From: Sphingosinicella sp. LHD-64
GTDB lineage: Bacteria; Pseudomonadota; Alphaproteobacteria; Sphingomonadales; Sphingomonadaceae
DNA: 64,000 bases
Direction: 5' to 3'
Assembly: GCF_031157375.1 (NCBI RefSeq)
Contig: NZ_JAVIFV010000003.1
Location: forward strand, 434,001 to 498,000
Positions 30,738-39,340 of this stretch are shown one piece after another (the first letter of the stretch is position 1; each line of letters opens with the position of its first letter). Below the pieces are notes generated by a model. That model ran no database searches. It saw only the letters and a list, made by a program, of their open reading frames with translations, and had not been told where the DNA came from. A program made the position numbers and the translations under genes.

Positions 30738-32783
30738 ATGAAACATGTTCCGTGGATCGCGATGGCCATCGTCGGCGGCCTGGCCCTGTCGGTGGTCGCG
30801 GTCTCGCGCGGGGAGCCGATCAACGCATTGTGGATCGTGGTCGCGGCGGCATGCAGCTTCCTCGTCGCCTACCGCTATTATGCGCTCTACATCGCCCGCA
30901 ACGTGATGCACCTCGATCCGGCGCGGCCGACGCCGGCGATCTACCGCGCCGACGGGCTCGACTATGTCGCGACCGACAAGCGGGTCCTGTTCGGCCACCA
31001 TTTCGCGGCGATCGCCGGAGCGGGGCCGCTGGTGGGGCCCGTGCTCGCCGCTCAGATGGGCTATCTGCCCGGCACCTTGTGGATCATCGCCGGCGTCGTG
31101 ATCGCCGGCGCCGTACAGGACTTCATGGTCCTGTTCATCTCGATGCGGCGCGACGGCCGGTCCCTGGGCGAGCTCGTGCGCATGGAGATGGGCGCCGTCG
31201 CGGGCACGATCGCGCTGATCGGCGCCTTCATGATCATGGTGATCATCCTCGCCGTTCTCGCCTTGATCGTCGTGCGCGCCCTGGCCGAGAGCCCCTGGGG
31301 CATGTTCACCGTGGCAGCGACGGTGCCGCTCGCGATGGCGATGGGCGCCTATACCCGCTGGATCCGCCCCGGCCGGATCGGCGAGGTCTCGCTGCTCGGC
31401 TTCGTCGGCCTCATCCTCGCCATCGTCTACGGCCAGCAGGTCGCCGCCTCGCCCTTCTGGGGGCCGCTCTTCACCTTCACGCCGCTGCAGCTGTGCTGGA
31501 TCCTCGTCGCCTATGGCGCGGTCGCTTCCGTGCTGCCGGTCTGGCTGCTGCTCGCGCCGCGCGACTATCTCTCGACCTTCCTCAAGATCGGCGCGATCGT
31601 CGCGCTGGCGATCGGCATCGTCATCATGGCGCCGCCGCTCCGGATGCCGGCGCTCACCCAGTTCGTCGACGGCGGCGGGCCGGTCTGGTCGGGCGCGCTC
31701 TTCCCCTTCCTGTTCATCACCATCGCCTGCGGCGCGGTGTCCGGCTTCCACTCGCTGATCGCGAGCGGGACGACGCCCAAGCTGATCGCCAACGAGATGG
31801 ACGCGCCGGTGATCGGCTATGGCGGCATGCTGATGGAGGCGTTCGTCGCGATCATGGCGCTGGTCGGCGCCTCGATCCTCGATCCCGGCCTCTACTTCGC
31901 GATGAACAGCCCCGCCGCGCTGACCGGCGGCGATCCGGTGACCGCGGCCGCCGCCGTGACCGCGATGGGCTTCCCGGTCTCGCCCGAATTCCTCGCGCAG
32001 ACCGCGCGGGACGTCGGCGAATCCACGATCATCTCGCGCACCGGCGGCGCCCCGACGCTCGCCGTCGCGATGGCCGAGATCTTCAGCCATGTCGTCGGCG
32101 GCCCGGCCTGGAAGGCGTTCTGGTACCATTTCGCGATCCTGTTCGAGGCCCTGTTCATCCTGACCGCGGTCGACGCCGGCACACGCGCGGGCCGCTTCAT
32201 GCTGCAGGACCTGATCGGCCTCGCCGTCCCGGCCTTCCGCGCGACCAACTCGCATGTCGCCGGCGCGATCGCGACCGCCCTGTGCGTCGGCGCCTGGGGC
32301 TTCTTCCTCTACCAGGGGGTCACCGACCCGCTCGGCGGGGTCAACACGCTCTGGCCGGTGTTCGGCATCTCCAACCAGATGCTCGCGGCCGTCGCGCTGA
32401 TGCTCGCGACCGCCGTACTGTTCCGCATGAAGCAGGACCGCTTCGCCTGGGTGACGATCGTCCCCACCGCCTGGCTGCTCGTCTGCACCGTGACCGCCGG
32501 CGCGCTGAAGCTGGTCTCGGCCGATCCCGCGGTCAGCTTCGTCGCCCATGCCCGCAGATTCTCCGAGGCCGCGGCGCGCGGCGAGGTGCTCGCGCCCGCC
32601 ACCTCGATGGCCCAGATGGAGCGGATCATCTTCAACGACTGGGTCGATGCGGGCCTGTGCGCGCTGTTCCTCGCCGTCGTCCTCTCGATCCTCGCCTTCA
32701 CCATCCGCACCTGCCTCGCCGCCCGTCGCGCGGAGAAGGTCACCACGCGCGAGATCGCGCCCGAAATGGTGCCGGCCGAATGA
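30738..32783 (+). CDS. cstA: Carbon starvation protein A, peptide/pyruvate transporter
   Basis: Large inner-membrane transporter of 681 residues with about 16-18 helices. Family hallmarks include YRYYALYIARNVMHLD, DKRVLFGHHFAAIAGAGPLVGPVLAAQMGYLPG, FHSLIASGTTPKLIANE and FILTAVDAGTRAGRFMLQDL. CstA in E. coli is induced on carbon starvation and linked with peptide and pyruvate uptake. GGAGGAGAG precedes the ATG at 30738. The stop overlaps the start of the YbdD-like gene (ATGA), the arrangement normally found for this pair. Its position just before the peptide-catabolic operon fits a peptide diet. Confidence 0.95.
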   Translation: MKHVPWIAMAIVGGLALSVVAVSRGEPINALWIVVAAACSFLVAYRYYALYIARNVMHLDPARPTPAIYRADGLDYVATDKRVLFGHHFAAIAGAGPLVGPVLAAQMGYLPGTLWIIAGVVIAGAVQDFMVLFISMRRDGRSLGELVRMEMGAVAGTIALIGAFMIMVIILAVLALIVVRALAESPWGMFTVAATVPLAMAMGAYTRWIRPGRIGEVSLLGFVGLILAIVYGQQVAASPFWGPLFTFTPLQLCWILVAYGAVASVLPVWLLLAPRDYLSTFLKIGAIVALAIGIVIMAPPLRMPALTQFVDGGGPVWSGALFPFLFITIACGAVSGFHSLIASGTTPKLIANEMDAPVIGYGGMLMEAFVAIMALVGASILDPGLYFAMNSPAALTGGDPVTAAAAVTAMGFPVSPEFLAQTARDVGESTIISRTGGAPTLAVAMAEIFSHVVGGPAWKAFWYHFAILFEALFILTAVDAGTRAGRFMLQDLIGLAVPAFRATNSHVAGAIATALCVGAWGFFLYQGVTDPLGGVNTLWPVFGISNQMLAAVALMLATAVLFRMKQDRFAWVTIVPTAWLLVCTVTAGALKLVSADPAVSFVAHARRFSEAAARGEVLAPATSMAQMERIIFNDWVDAGLCALFLAVVLSILAFTIRTCLAARRAEKVTTREIAPEMVPAE

Positions 32784-32965
32784 AGGCCCTGCTCGACAGG
32801 CTGCGCGCGACCGCCCGGCTGATGGTCGGCCAGCCGGACTATGGGGCCTATCTCGCGCACATGGCCGCGCATCATCCGGAGCGCGCGCCGATGACCAGGG
32901 TCGAATTCTTCCGGGACCGGGAGCAGGCCCGCTACGGCGCCAGGGGCGGAGGACGCTGCTGCTGA
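32780..32965 (+). CDS. YbdD/YjiX family small protein, CstA partner
   Basis: Product of 61 residues starting MKALLDRLRATARLMVGQPDY and containing HMAAHHPERAPMTRVEFFRDREQARYG, the conserved core of the family. It is always found behind cstA-type transporters and is thought to be needed for transport, though the mechanism is unknown. It overlaps the cstA stop by 4 bp. The C-terminus GGGRCC is typical. Convergent with the XRE-cupin regulator, 22 bp apart. Confidence 0.92.
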   Translation: MKALLDRLRATARLMVGQPDYGAYLAHMAAHHPERAPMTRVEFFRDREQARYGARGGGRCC

Positions 32966-32987
32966 TCGGCCCCGATCGACCCCCGAA

Positions 32988-33641
32988 TCATCCCTTGTCG
33001 GGTTCGGGGCCGTGCAGGTTCAGCAGCGAATCCATCAGGCCTTCGTCCGCGCTCGAGCAGACACCCAGCACGGTCGCCTCCTCGCAGCCCTCGGCGACGA
33101 CATAGGCGTGGCCCATCTGGGAATCGATGTAGATCGATTCCCCGGCGTCGAGCACGACCGGATCGTAGAACTCGGTGTGAACCGCGATCCGCCCTTCCAG
33201 CACGTAGATATATTCCTCGCCCGTGTGGCGGACGAGATCGCCGAACTCCTCGACGGTCTTGGCGCGGATGCTGGTGAGCACCGGGATCATGCGCTTGCGG
33301 CGCAGCTCCGGGCAGAGATAGTGATAGTCGTAATTGGGCGTCGTGACCTGGATCGCCTTGTCGAGGCGGCCGATGCTGCGGCGCGCCGTGACCGGCGCCT
33401 GGCCGCTGTCCTCGTCCTCAGCGAACAACTCCGACATGCGCATGCCGAGCCGCTGGCTCAGTTGCTGGAGCTTATCGTAGGTCAGGGTCAGCCGGTCGTG
33501 CTCGACCTTGGACAGGGTCGAGACCGGTATGCCACTGCGGTCGCTCATCTCCTTCAGCGTCCAGCCATTGTGTGCCCTCAGGCTCCTCAGCAGCTGGCCC
33601 AGCGTCGGCTGACCGCCTTTGTCCAGATCGGAACGTGCCAC
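32988..33641 (-). CDS. XRE-family regulator with C-terminal cupin sensor domain
   Basis: DNA-binding regulator of 217 residues. An N-terminal HTH_3 domain (LGQLLRSLRAHNGWTLKEMSDRSG, then STLSKVEHDRLTLTYDKLQQLS) is followed by a double-stranded beta-helix cupin (EEYIYVLEGRIAVHTEF, LDAGESIYIDSQMGHAY), the architecture of regulators of amino-acid and amine catabolism such as PuuR. I prefer the GTG at 33641, which has GGGGA at good spacing and gives MARSDLDKG; the TTG at 33659 would lie in the promoter. The palindrome at 33671-33683 is 30 nt upstream, so it probably represses itself and the divergent operon, responding to a catabolite of that pathway. Confidence 0.88.
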   Translation of the reverse strand: MARSDLDKGGQPTLGQLLRSLRAHNGWTLKEMSDRSGIPVSTLSKVEHDRLTLTYDKLQQLSQRLGMRMSELFAEDEDSGQAPVTARRSIGRLDKAIQVTTPNYDYHYLCPELRRKRMIPVLTSIRAKTVEEFGDLVRHTGEEYIYVLEGRIAVHTEFYDPVVLDAGESIYIDSQMGHAYVVAEGCEEATVLGVCSSADEGLMDSLLNLHGPEPDKG

Positions 33642-33652
33642 AAATCCCCGCG

Positions 33653-33683
33653 TTGACAATTTTCCAATTAGGACATTATGTCC
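33653..33683 (+). promoter_or_regulatory. Promoter with palindromic operator, first copy
   Basis: TTGACA at 33653-33658 is a consensus -35; TATGTC at 33677-33682 is a possible -10 after an 18-bp spacer. The perfect palindrome GGACATTATGTCC (33671-33683) covers the -10. The stretch TCCAA-T-TAGGACATTA is repeated at 38107-38138, before the dipeptidase gene. The likely binder is the adjacent XRE-cupin regulator. Confidence 0.78.
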
Positions 33684-33777
33684 TGTTTGGGATCAAACAA
33701 GATCGCCATAGCAACTTTAGCCGGTCACGTCGCGAGAGGCAAACGCCCGCGCCGGCTCGAAGCCAAGGGGAAGAGGC

Positions 33778-35769
33778 ATGCATTACCTCAAGGGACTGGC
33801 CGCCGGGGTGCTGGCGCTGGCGGGACTCGCCGCCGTCGCGCAGCAACCGAATCCGCTCGCGCCGGCGCCGACTCGGCCGACAGCGGAGACGCCGGCCACC
33901 TCCGCGCCGACTCCGGCAGCTGCCGGCCAGCCGCAACTCACACCGCAGGACGTGAATGCCTGGCTCGACGGCTTCATCCCCTATGCGCTGGCGAGCGGCG
34001 ACATTGCCGGCGGCGTCGTGGTGATCGTGCACAACGGCCAGGTGATCGCCCAGCGCGGCTACGGTTTCGCCGACGTCGCACGGCGCACGCCGGTCGATCC
34101 GGCGCGGACCCTGTTCCGCCCGGGCTCGGTCTCCAAGCTCTTCACCTGGACCGCGGTCATGCAGCAGGTCGAGCAGGGCCGGCTCGATCTCGACGCGGAC
34201 GTGAACCGCTATCTCGATTTCGAGATCCCGCCCTACGAGGGCCGGCCGATCACCCTGCGCAACATCATGACCCACACGGCGGGCTTCGAGGAGGCGATCA
34301 AGGGCCTGATCTCGACCCGCGACTCCGGCGCGTCTCCCTATGAGGACCTGCTCAAGGAGTGGATCCCGCACCGCGTCTTCGCGTCGGGCACGACGCCCGC
34401 TTATTCGAACTACGCGACGAGCCTCGCCGGCTATATCGTCCAGCGGGTCTCGGGCGAACCGTTCGACACCTATGTCGAGCGCCACATCTTCGCGCCGCTC
34501 GGCATGGCGAACTCGACCTTCCGCCAGCCGTTGCCGCCGCGCCTCAGGCCGATGATGGCGACCGGCTATCAGCTGGCCTCGGGCGAGCCGGTCGGCTTCG
34601 AACATGTCGGGGCGCGCCCCGCCGGCTCGCTGTCGGCCACCGGTGCCGACATGGCGCGCTTCATGATCGCGCATCTCAATGGCGGGCAACCGCTGCTGCG
34701 GCCGGAAACGGCGCGGCTGATGCACACGACCGCGGCGCGCGGCGTCGGGCCGCTCAACCGGATGATGCTCGGCTTCTACGAGACCGACATCAACGGCCAT
34801 CAGGGGATCGGCCACGGCGGCGACACGATCGGCTTCCACTCCGATCTCCAGCTCTTCCCCGACGACGATGTCGGCATCTTCGTGTCGTTCAATTCGGGCG
34901 GCCGCGAGGGCGCCGTCCACGGTCTCAGGAGCGCGATCGTCGAGGAGTTCGCCGATCGCTATTTCCCCGCGCCGGCCGACACGCGCCGCGTCGACGCGGC
35001 GACCGCGCGCCAGCACGCCGAGCTGCTCGCCGGCACCTGGACCAACTCGCGCGGCGCCTTCACCAGCTTCATGAACATCCTCGACCTGTTCGGCCAAGTG
35101 AAGACGAGCGTCGATGCGGAGGGGCGGCCGGTCGTGCCCTTCCTGAACGGCCTCAACGGCCAGCCGCGCACCTGGGTCGAGGTCCAGCCGTTCGTCTGGC
35201 GCGACCTCAACAGCCATGAACGGCTCGCGGCCCAGGTGGAGAATGGCCGGGTCGTCCGCTTCAGCGTCGATACGATCGCCCCCTTCATGGTGTTCGATCG
35301 GACCCCCTGGTACCTGTCCTCGGCCTGGCTGGTGCCGGCGCTGCTGGTCAGCCTCGCCATCCTCTTCCTGACCGCATTGTTCTGGCCGGTCCGTGCGCTG
35401 GTCCGCCGCAGGTTCGGGGCGACGCTGGCGCTCGAGAAGCGCGACCTCACGAGCTACCGGCTGGTCCGCGGCGCGGCTTGGCTGATCCTGCTGGTGCTGA
35501 TCGGATGGGCGGTCACGCTCATCACGATGATGGGCGACTTCAACAATCTCAGCCCCGGCTTCGATCCGATCATCTACGTCCTGCAGAGCCTGAGCTTCGT
35601 CGCTTTCCTGGGCGGCCTCGCGGTGATGCTGTGGGATGCCTGGCTGATCTGGCGCGGCAATCGCGGCTGGAAGGCGAAGGTCTGGAGCCTCGCGCTGGTC
35701 TTCGCCGCCTTCATCATCGTCTGGATCGGCTTCGCCTTCAACCTCTTGAGCCTGGGCGCGAACTACTGA
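33778..35769 (+). CDS. Secreted/membrane serine hydrolase, beta-lactamase class C family
   Basis: Product of 663 residues with an N-terminal signal (LKGLAAGVLALAGLAAVA) and a Pro/Ala/Thr-rich linker. The penicillin-binding-type hydrolase domain has the nucleophile SVSK (in FRPGSVSKLFT), YSN (PAYSNYATSLAG) and HGG (GIGHGGDTIGFHS). The last third carries four hydrophobic helices (SSAWLVPALLVSLAILFLTALFW, AAWLILLVLIGWAVTLITMM and two more). The enzyme domain is therefore periplasmic and membrane-anchored. Relatives include D-aminopeptidases, esterases and peptidoglycan peptidases. As first gene of the DgcA/DgcN operon it plausibly frees D-amino acids from peptides. Its stop overlaps dgcA (TGATG). 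Confidence 0.88.
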   Translation: MHYLKGLAAGVLALAGLAAVAQQPNPLAPAPTRPTAETPATSAPTPAAAGQPQLTPQDVNAWLDGFIPYALASGDIAGGVVVIVHNGQVIAQRGYGFADVARRTPVDPARTLFRPGSVSKLFTWTAVMQQVEQGRLDLDADVNRYLDFEIPPYEGRPITLRNIMTHTAGFEEAIKGLISTRDSGASPYEDLLKEWIPHRVFASGTTPAYSNYATSLAGYIVQRVSGEPFDTYVERHIFAPLGMANSTFRQPLPPRLRPMMATGYQLASGEPVGFEHVGARPAGSLSATGADMARFMIAHLNGGQPLLRPETARLMHTTAARGVGPLNRMMLGFYETDINGHQGIGHGGDTIGFHSDLQLFPDDDVGIFVSFNSGGREGAVHGLRSAIVEEFADRYFPAPADTRRVDAATARQHAELLAGTWTNSRGAFTSFMNILDLFGQVKTSVDAEGRPVVPFLNGLNGQPRTWVEVQPFVWRDLNSHERLAAQVENGRVVRFSVDTIAPFMVFDRTPWYLSSAWLVPALLVSLAILFLTALFWPVRALVRRRFGATLALEKRDLTSYRLVRGAAWLILLVLIGWAVTLITMMGDFNNLSPGFDPIIYVLQSLSFVAFLGGLAVMLWDAWLIWRGNRGWKAKVWSLALVFAAFIIVWIGFAFNLLSLGANY

Positions 35770-36779
35770 TGACCACACGCACCCTGACGGTGAGGACGGA
35801 GCAGCTCCGCCTCACCGTCCCCTTCCGCATCTCCGGCTATGTCTTCGAGCATTCCGATGTCGTCGTCGTCACCATCCGCGACGGCCCTCGTTCGGGCCGC
35901 GGCGAGGCCTCCGGCGTCTATTATGTCAGCGATGACGCGCCGCACATGCTGGCCGGGATCGAGTCCTGCCGAACGGCGATCGAGGGTGGCGCAAGCCGCC
36001 ATGACCTTCAGGCCCTGCTGCCGCCGGGCGGCGCCCGCAACGCGCTCGATTGCGCGCTCTGGGAGCTGGAGGCGGCCCAGCGCGGGGTGCCAGTCTGGGC
36101 ACTGGCCGGCCTCGAGGCGCCGAAGCCGCTCGTCACCACCTTCACGCTCGGCGCCGACGATCCCGAGACGGTCGCGGCCGGCGCCCGGCGCTATGCCGAT
36201 GCGCGGGCGATCAAGCTGAAGCTCACCGGCGAGATCGAGGCGGACCTCGGGCGGATCGAGGCGGTGCGCACCGCCCGTACGGACGTCTGGCTCGGGGTCG
36301 ACGCCAACCAGGGGTTCGCACGGCGCGATCTCGACCGGCTGGTCGAGGCGCTCGTCGAGCACCGCGTCGCGCTGCTCGAGCAGCCGCTGGCGCGCGGACG
36401 CGAGGCCGATCTGGAGGGCTATGCCTCGCCGGTCCCGATCGCCGCCGACGAAAGCGCGCTCAGCCTCGCCGACGTGCCCGGGCTGGTCGGCCGCTTCGAC
36501 GTGGTCAACATCAAGCTCGACAAGTGCGGCGGCCTGACCGAGGGCCTCGCCATGGCGGCCGAGGCGCGCCGGCTGGGCCTTCAGGTGATGGTCGGCAACA
36601 TGGTCGGCACCAGCCTTGCCATGGCCCCGGCCTATCTGCTCGGGCAGCTCTGCGACTATGTCGATCTCGACGGGCCGACCTTCCTGACCGAGGACCGGCA
36701 GCCGGCCGTCGTCTATCGCGACGGCTTCATCACGTGCGGCGAAGGCGTGTGGGGCGGCGGCGGGAGGCTCGTCGCGTGA
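35769..36779 (+). CDS. dgcA: N-acetyl-D-glutamate racemase / dipeptide epimerase (DgcA)
   Basis: Enolase-superfamily epimerase of 336 residues. The muconate-lactonising-type barrel shows the catalytic KLKLTG (first Lys pair), the metal ligands VDANQGF, LLEQPLA and ADESALS, and the second base in NIKLDKCGGL. This subgroup includes L-Ala-D/L-Glu epimerases and DgcA, which racemises N-acetyl-D-glutamate. Presence of a DgcN-type gene four genes downstream favours DgcA. It overlaps both neighbours by 1-4 bp, in a tight operon. Epimerisation of a dipeptide such as L-Ala-D-Glu remains possible. Confidence 0.9.
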   Translation: MTTRTLTVRTEQLRLTVPFRISGYVFEHSDVVVVTIRDGPRSGRGEASGVYYVSDDAPHMLAGIESCRTAIEGGASRHDLQALLPPGGARNALDCALWELEAAQRGVPVWALAGLEAPKPLVTTFTLGADDPETVAAGARRYADARAIKLKLTGEIEADLGRIEAVRTARTDVWLGVDANQGFARRDLDRLVEALVEHRVALLEQPLARGREADLEGYASPVPIAADESALSLADVPGLVGRFDVVNIKLDKCGGLTEGLAMAAEARRLGLQVMVGNMVGTSLAMAPAYLLGQLCDYVDLDGPTFLTEDRQPAVVYRDGFITCGEGVWGGGGRLVA

Positions 36780-38110
36780 GCACGGCCCCGGCGCCGACCT
36801 GGTTCGGGCAGCCCAAGGGCCTCACCATCCTGTTCCTCACGAACATGTGGGAGCAATTCTCCTATTTCGGCATGCGGGCGTTGCTCGTCTACTACATGAC
36901 CCGCGAGCTCCTGATCGCGCAGGAGACGTCGTCGTTCATCTACGGCCTCTACACGGCCTTCGCCTATTTCACCCCGATCGTCGGCGGCACGATCGCCGAT
37001 CGCTGGCTGGGCAAGAAGCGCGCCGTGATCATCGGCGCGAGCGTCATGGCGGCCGGCCATTTCCTCATGGCGTTCGAGCCGGCCTTCTACCTCGCGCTGG
37101 CGACGATCGCGCTCGGCAACGGCCTGTTCCTGCCCACCCTGCCGAGCCAGATCAACGACCTCTACCGGGCCGGCGATCCGCGCCGGCCCTGGGCCTACAA
37201 CGTCTATTATGTCGGCGTGAACATCGGCGGCTTCCTCGCGCCCCTGATCTGCGGGATCCTGGGCGAGTTCTATGGCTGGCACTGGGGCTTCGGCGCGGCC
37301 GGCATCGGCATGCTCGCCGGGCTCGCCATCTATCTCGCCGGCGCGAAATATCTGCCGCCCGAGCCGCCGCGCGCCGAGCCGGAGGTCGTGCGGGCGAGCC
37401 GCGGCAGCGGCCGCCGCGACGTGATCCTGCTGCTGCTCGCGATCGGCCTCGCCGTCACCGTGTTCCGCGGCGCCTATGAGCAGATCGGCAACACCGTCGC
37501 CTTCTGGGCGGGAAGCGGCGTCGACCGGGCGGTGGCGGGGCTCACCATCCCGATGACATGGTTCATGTCGCTCAATCCGCTGCTCGTCATGCTGATGACC
37601 CCCTTCCTGCTCGCCCGCTGGAAGCGCAAGGCTGAGGCGGAGCGCGAGCATTCGCCGCTGCAGAAGATGGCGATCGGCGCGCTCATCGTCGCAGCCGCCT
37701 ATCTGCTGCTCGCCCTCGCCGCTGCGCTGGCGGGCGACGGCCAGGCGAGCTGGCTGTGGCTCGCTGCCTTCTTTGTCGTCTTCACCCTGGGCGAGCTCTA
37801 CATCCTGCCCAACGGGCTCGGCCTGTTCGCCCGCCTGGCCCCGCCGCGCTTCGGCGCGACGACGGTGGCCGCCTGGTATCTCGCCATCTTCACCGGCAGC
37901 CTCACCGCGGGCCTGGTCGGCACCTTATGGAGCGGGATGGGGCCCGCGCCCTTCTTCACCATGCTGGCCGTCATCGCGACGGCCGCGGCCGGGTTCCTGA
38001 TCCTGCTCGACCGGCCGGCGCGCCGCATCGTTGCCGGCGCGGACGACGCCAATTCCGCCCGGCCGTCGGCTGACGGCCCGAAAGAGGGCGACTTGGCCCA
38101 ATCGATTTGA
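36776..38110 (+). CDS. Proton-dependent peptide transporter (POT/PTR2 family MFS)
   Basis: Inner-membrane di/tripeptide symporter of 444 residues. The N-terminus has the family signature MWEQFSYFGMRALLVYYMT (the ExxER-like region of helix 1, here EQFSYFG) and FAYFTPIVGGTIADRWLGKKR; YNVYYVGVNIGGFLAPLICG is the classical PTR2 motif 2. There are about 12 helices. The GTG start at 36776 overlaps the dgcA stop (GTGA). It would bring peptides produced in the periplasm into the cytoplasm. The 3' end of the gene contains the start of the second operator copy (38107-38138). Confidence 0.92.
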   Translation: MSTAPAPTWFGQPKGLTILFLTNMWEQFSYFGMRALLVYYMTRELLIAQETSSFIYGLYTAFAYFTPIVGGTIADRWLGKKRAVIIGASVMAAGHFLMAFEPAFYLALATIALGNGLFLPTLPSQINDLYRAGDPRRPWAYNVYYVGVNIGGFLAPLICGILGEFYGWHWGFGAAGIGMLAGLAIYLAGAKYLPPEPPRAEPEVVRASRGSGRRDVILLLLAIGLAVTVFRGAYEQIGNTVAFWAGSGVDRAVAGLTIPMTWFMSLNPLLVMLMTPFLLARWKRKAEAEREHSPLQKMAIGALIVAAAYLLLALAAALAGDGQASWLWLAAFFVVFTLGELYILPNGLGLFARLAPPRFGATTVAAWYLAIFTGSLTAGLVGTLWSGMGPAPFFTMLAVIATAAAGFLILLDRPARRIVAGADDANSARPSADGPKEGDLAQSI

Positions 38111-38138
38111 CAAATCTCCAAATAGGACATTAGTGTCC
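38107..38138 (+). promoter_or_regulatory. Promoter with palindromic operator, second copy
   Basis: TTGACA (38107-38112), an 18-bp spacer, TAGTGT (38131-38136) as a possible -10, and GGACATTAGTGTCC (38125-38138). It aligns closely with 33653-33683, differing by one inserted base in the palindrome centre. It allows the dipeptidase-receptor-dgcN half of the operon to be transcribed separately under the same regulator. Confidence 0.75.
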
Positions 38139-38165
38139 CGATCAGAAAATATAGGCCGGAAGGGG

Positions 38166-39320
38166 ATGAGGGTGAGTCGCACGGGCCTCAGCCGTCGCAA
38201 CATGCTGAAAAGCGCGGCCGCCCTGGGTGCCTGCGCCTTCCCGATGATCAACATCGGCCGCTATGCGATGGCGGGGGCTGAGGAGCGGACCTATTCCGCC
38301 CGCGCGATGGGCCTCGTCGAGCGCTCGCTCGTCATCGACATGCTGGCGATCCCCAGGCTCGACTTCCGCCCCGAAGCCTATAGCCGGCCGCTGTCCGAAG
38401 CGGCGGTGGCCGAGTTCCGCGCCTCGGGCATCAATGCGATCCACAATGCTGTCGGGCTTATCGGCCGCGACGACGCCCTGACCTTCCTCGCTGCCCAGCA
38501 GGGCTTCGCCGGCCGCCAGCCCGGGCTGTTCCAGCTGGTCGATACCGCCGAGGATCTCGACCGGGCCAAGCGCGACCGCCGCGTCGCGATGATCATGGGC
38601 TTCCAGAACGCGCCGTTCGATGCGGTCGAGGACGTCGCCTTCTTCCACGGCCTCGGCCTGCGCTGCGCCCAGCTCACCTACAACAACCAGAACCTGATCG
38701 GCTCCGGCAGCACCGACCGCGTCGACGGCGGCGTCAGCACCTTCGGCACCGAGATCGTCCGGGCGATGAACCAGGCCGGCATGCTGGTCGACGTCTCGCA
38801 TAGTGGCGACCGCACAACGCTGGACGCGATCGAACTTTCGACCGGGCCGATCGCCTTCACCCATTCCAACTGCCGTGCGCTATGCAACCACCCGCGCAAT
38901 AAGACCGATGATGCAATCCGCGCACTCGCCGCCAAGGGCGGGGTAATGGGGATCACCGGCGTGCGCATGTTCATCCGCGACCGCGACCCCACCAATGTCG
39001 GCCATATGGTGGATCATATCGAGCATGTGATCCGGCTGGCCGGCATCGAGCATGTCGGCATCGGCTCCGACGCCGATCTCAACGGCTATGACGACATGCC
39101 GCCCGATCAGTACCGGCAGCTCAAGGCCTCCTACGATCGGTCCTACGCCTTCCGCGAGAAGATCGACATCGATGGCTTCGATCACCCGCGCAAAATCTAC
39201 GATCTCACCGAGGAGCTGATCCGGCGCGGCCACAGCGACGCGCACATCGCGCTCATCCTCGGCGGCAATTTCAGGCGCCTGCTGGGCGCCGTCTGGACGC
39301 GACCGCAAAGCGGCGCGTGA
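38166..39320 (+). CDS. Membrane dipeptidase-like protein (peptidase M19 family), Tat-type signal
   Basis: Product of 384 residues. The N-terminus SRRNMLKSAAALGACA is a twin-arginine export signal, so it is periplasmic or membrane-bound. Family motifs: LTYNNQNLIGSG, VDVSHSGDRTTLDAIE, FTHSNCRALCNHPRNKTDD and HVGIGSDADLNGYD. The usual first metal ligands are missing: the HxD normally found in DGHNDL is replaced by DMLAIP, and the bridging Glu by Gln (MGFQNAPF). M19 enzymes cleave dipeptides, including those with D-residues; the changed metal site makes activity uncertain. ATG 38166 is close to AGGGG; GTG 38172 is an alternative with better spacing and keeps the signal. Confidence 0.85.
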   Translation: MRVSRTGLSRRNMLKSAAALGACAFPMINIGRYAMAGAEERTYSARAMGLVERSLVIDMLAIPRLDFRPEAYSRPLSEAAVAEFRASGINAIHNAVGLIGRDDALTFLAAQQGFAGRQPGLFQLVDTAEDLDRAKRDRRVAMIMGFQNAPFDAVEDVAFFHGLGLRCAQLTYNNQNLIGSGSTDRVDGGVSTFGTEIVRAMNQAGMLVDVSHSGDRTTLDAIELSTGPIAFTHSNCRALCNHPRNKTDDAIRALAAKGGVMGITGVRMFIRDRDPTNVGHMVDHIEHVIRLAGIEHVGIGSDADLNGYDDMPPDQYRQLKASYDRSYAFREKIDIDGFDHPRKIYDLTEELIRRGHSDAHIALILGGNFRRLLGAVWTRPQSGA

Positions 39321-39340
39321 TGAGGGGAAGGACGAAGGAA

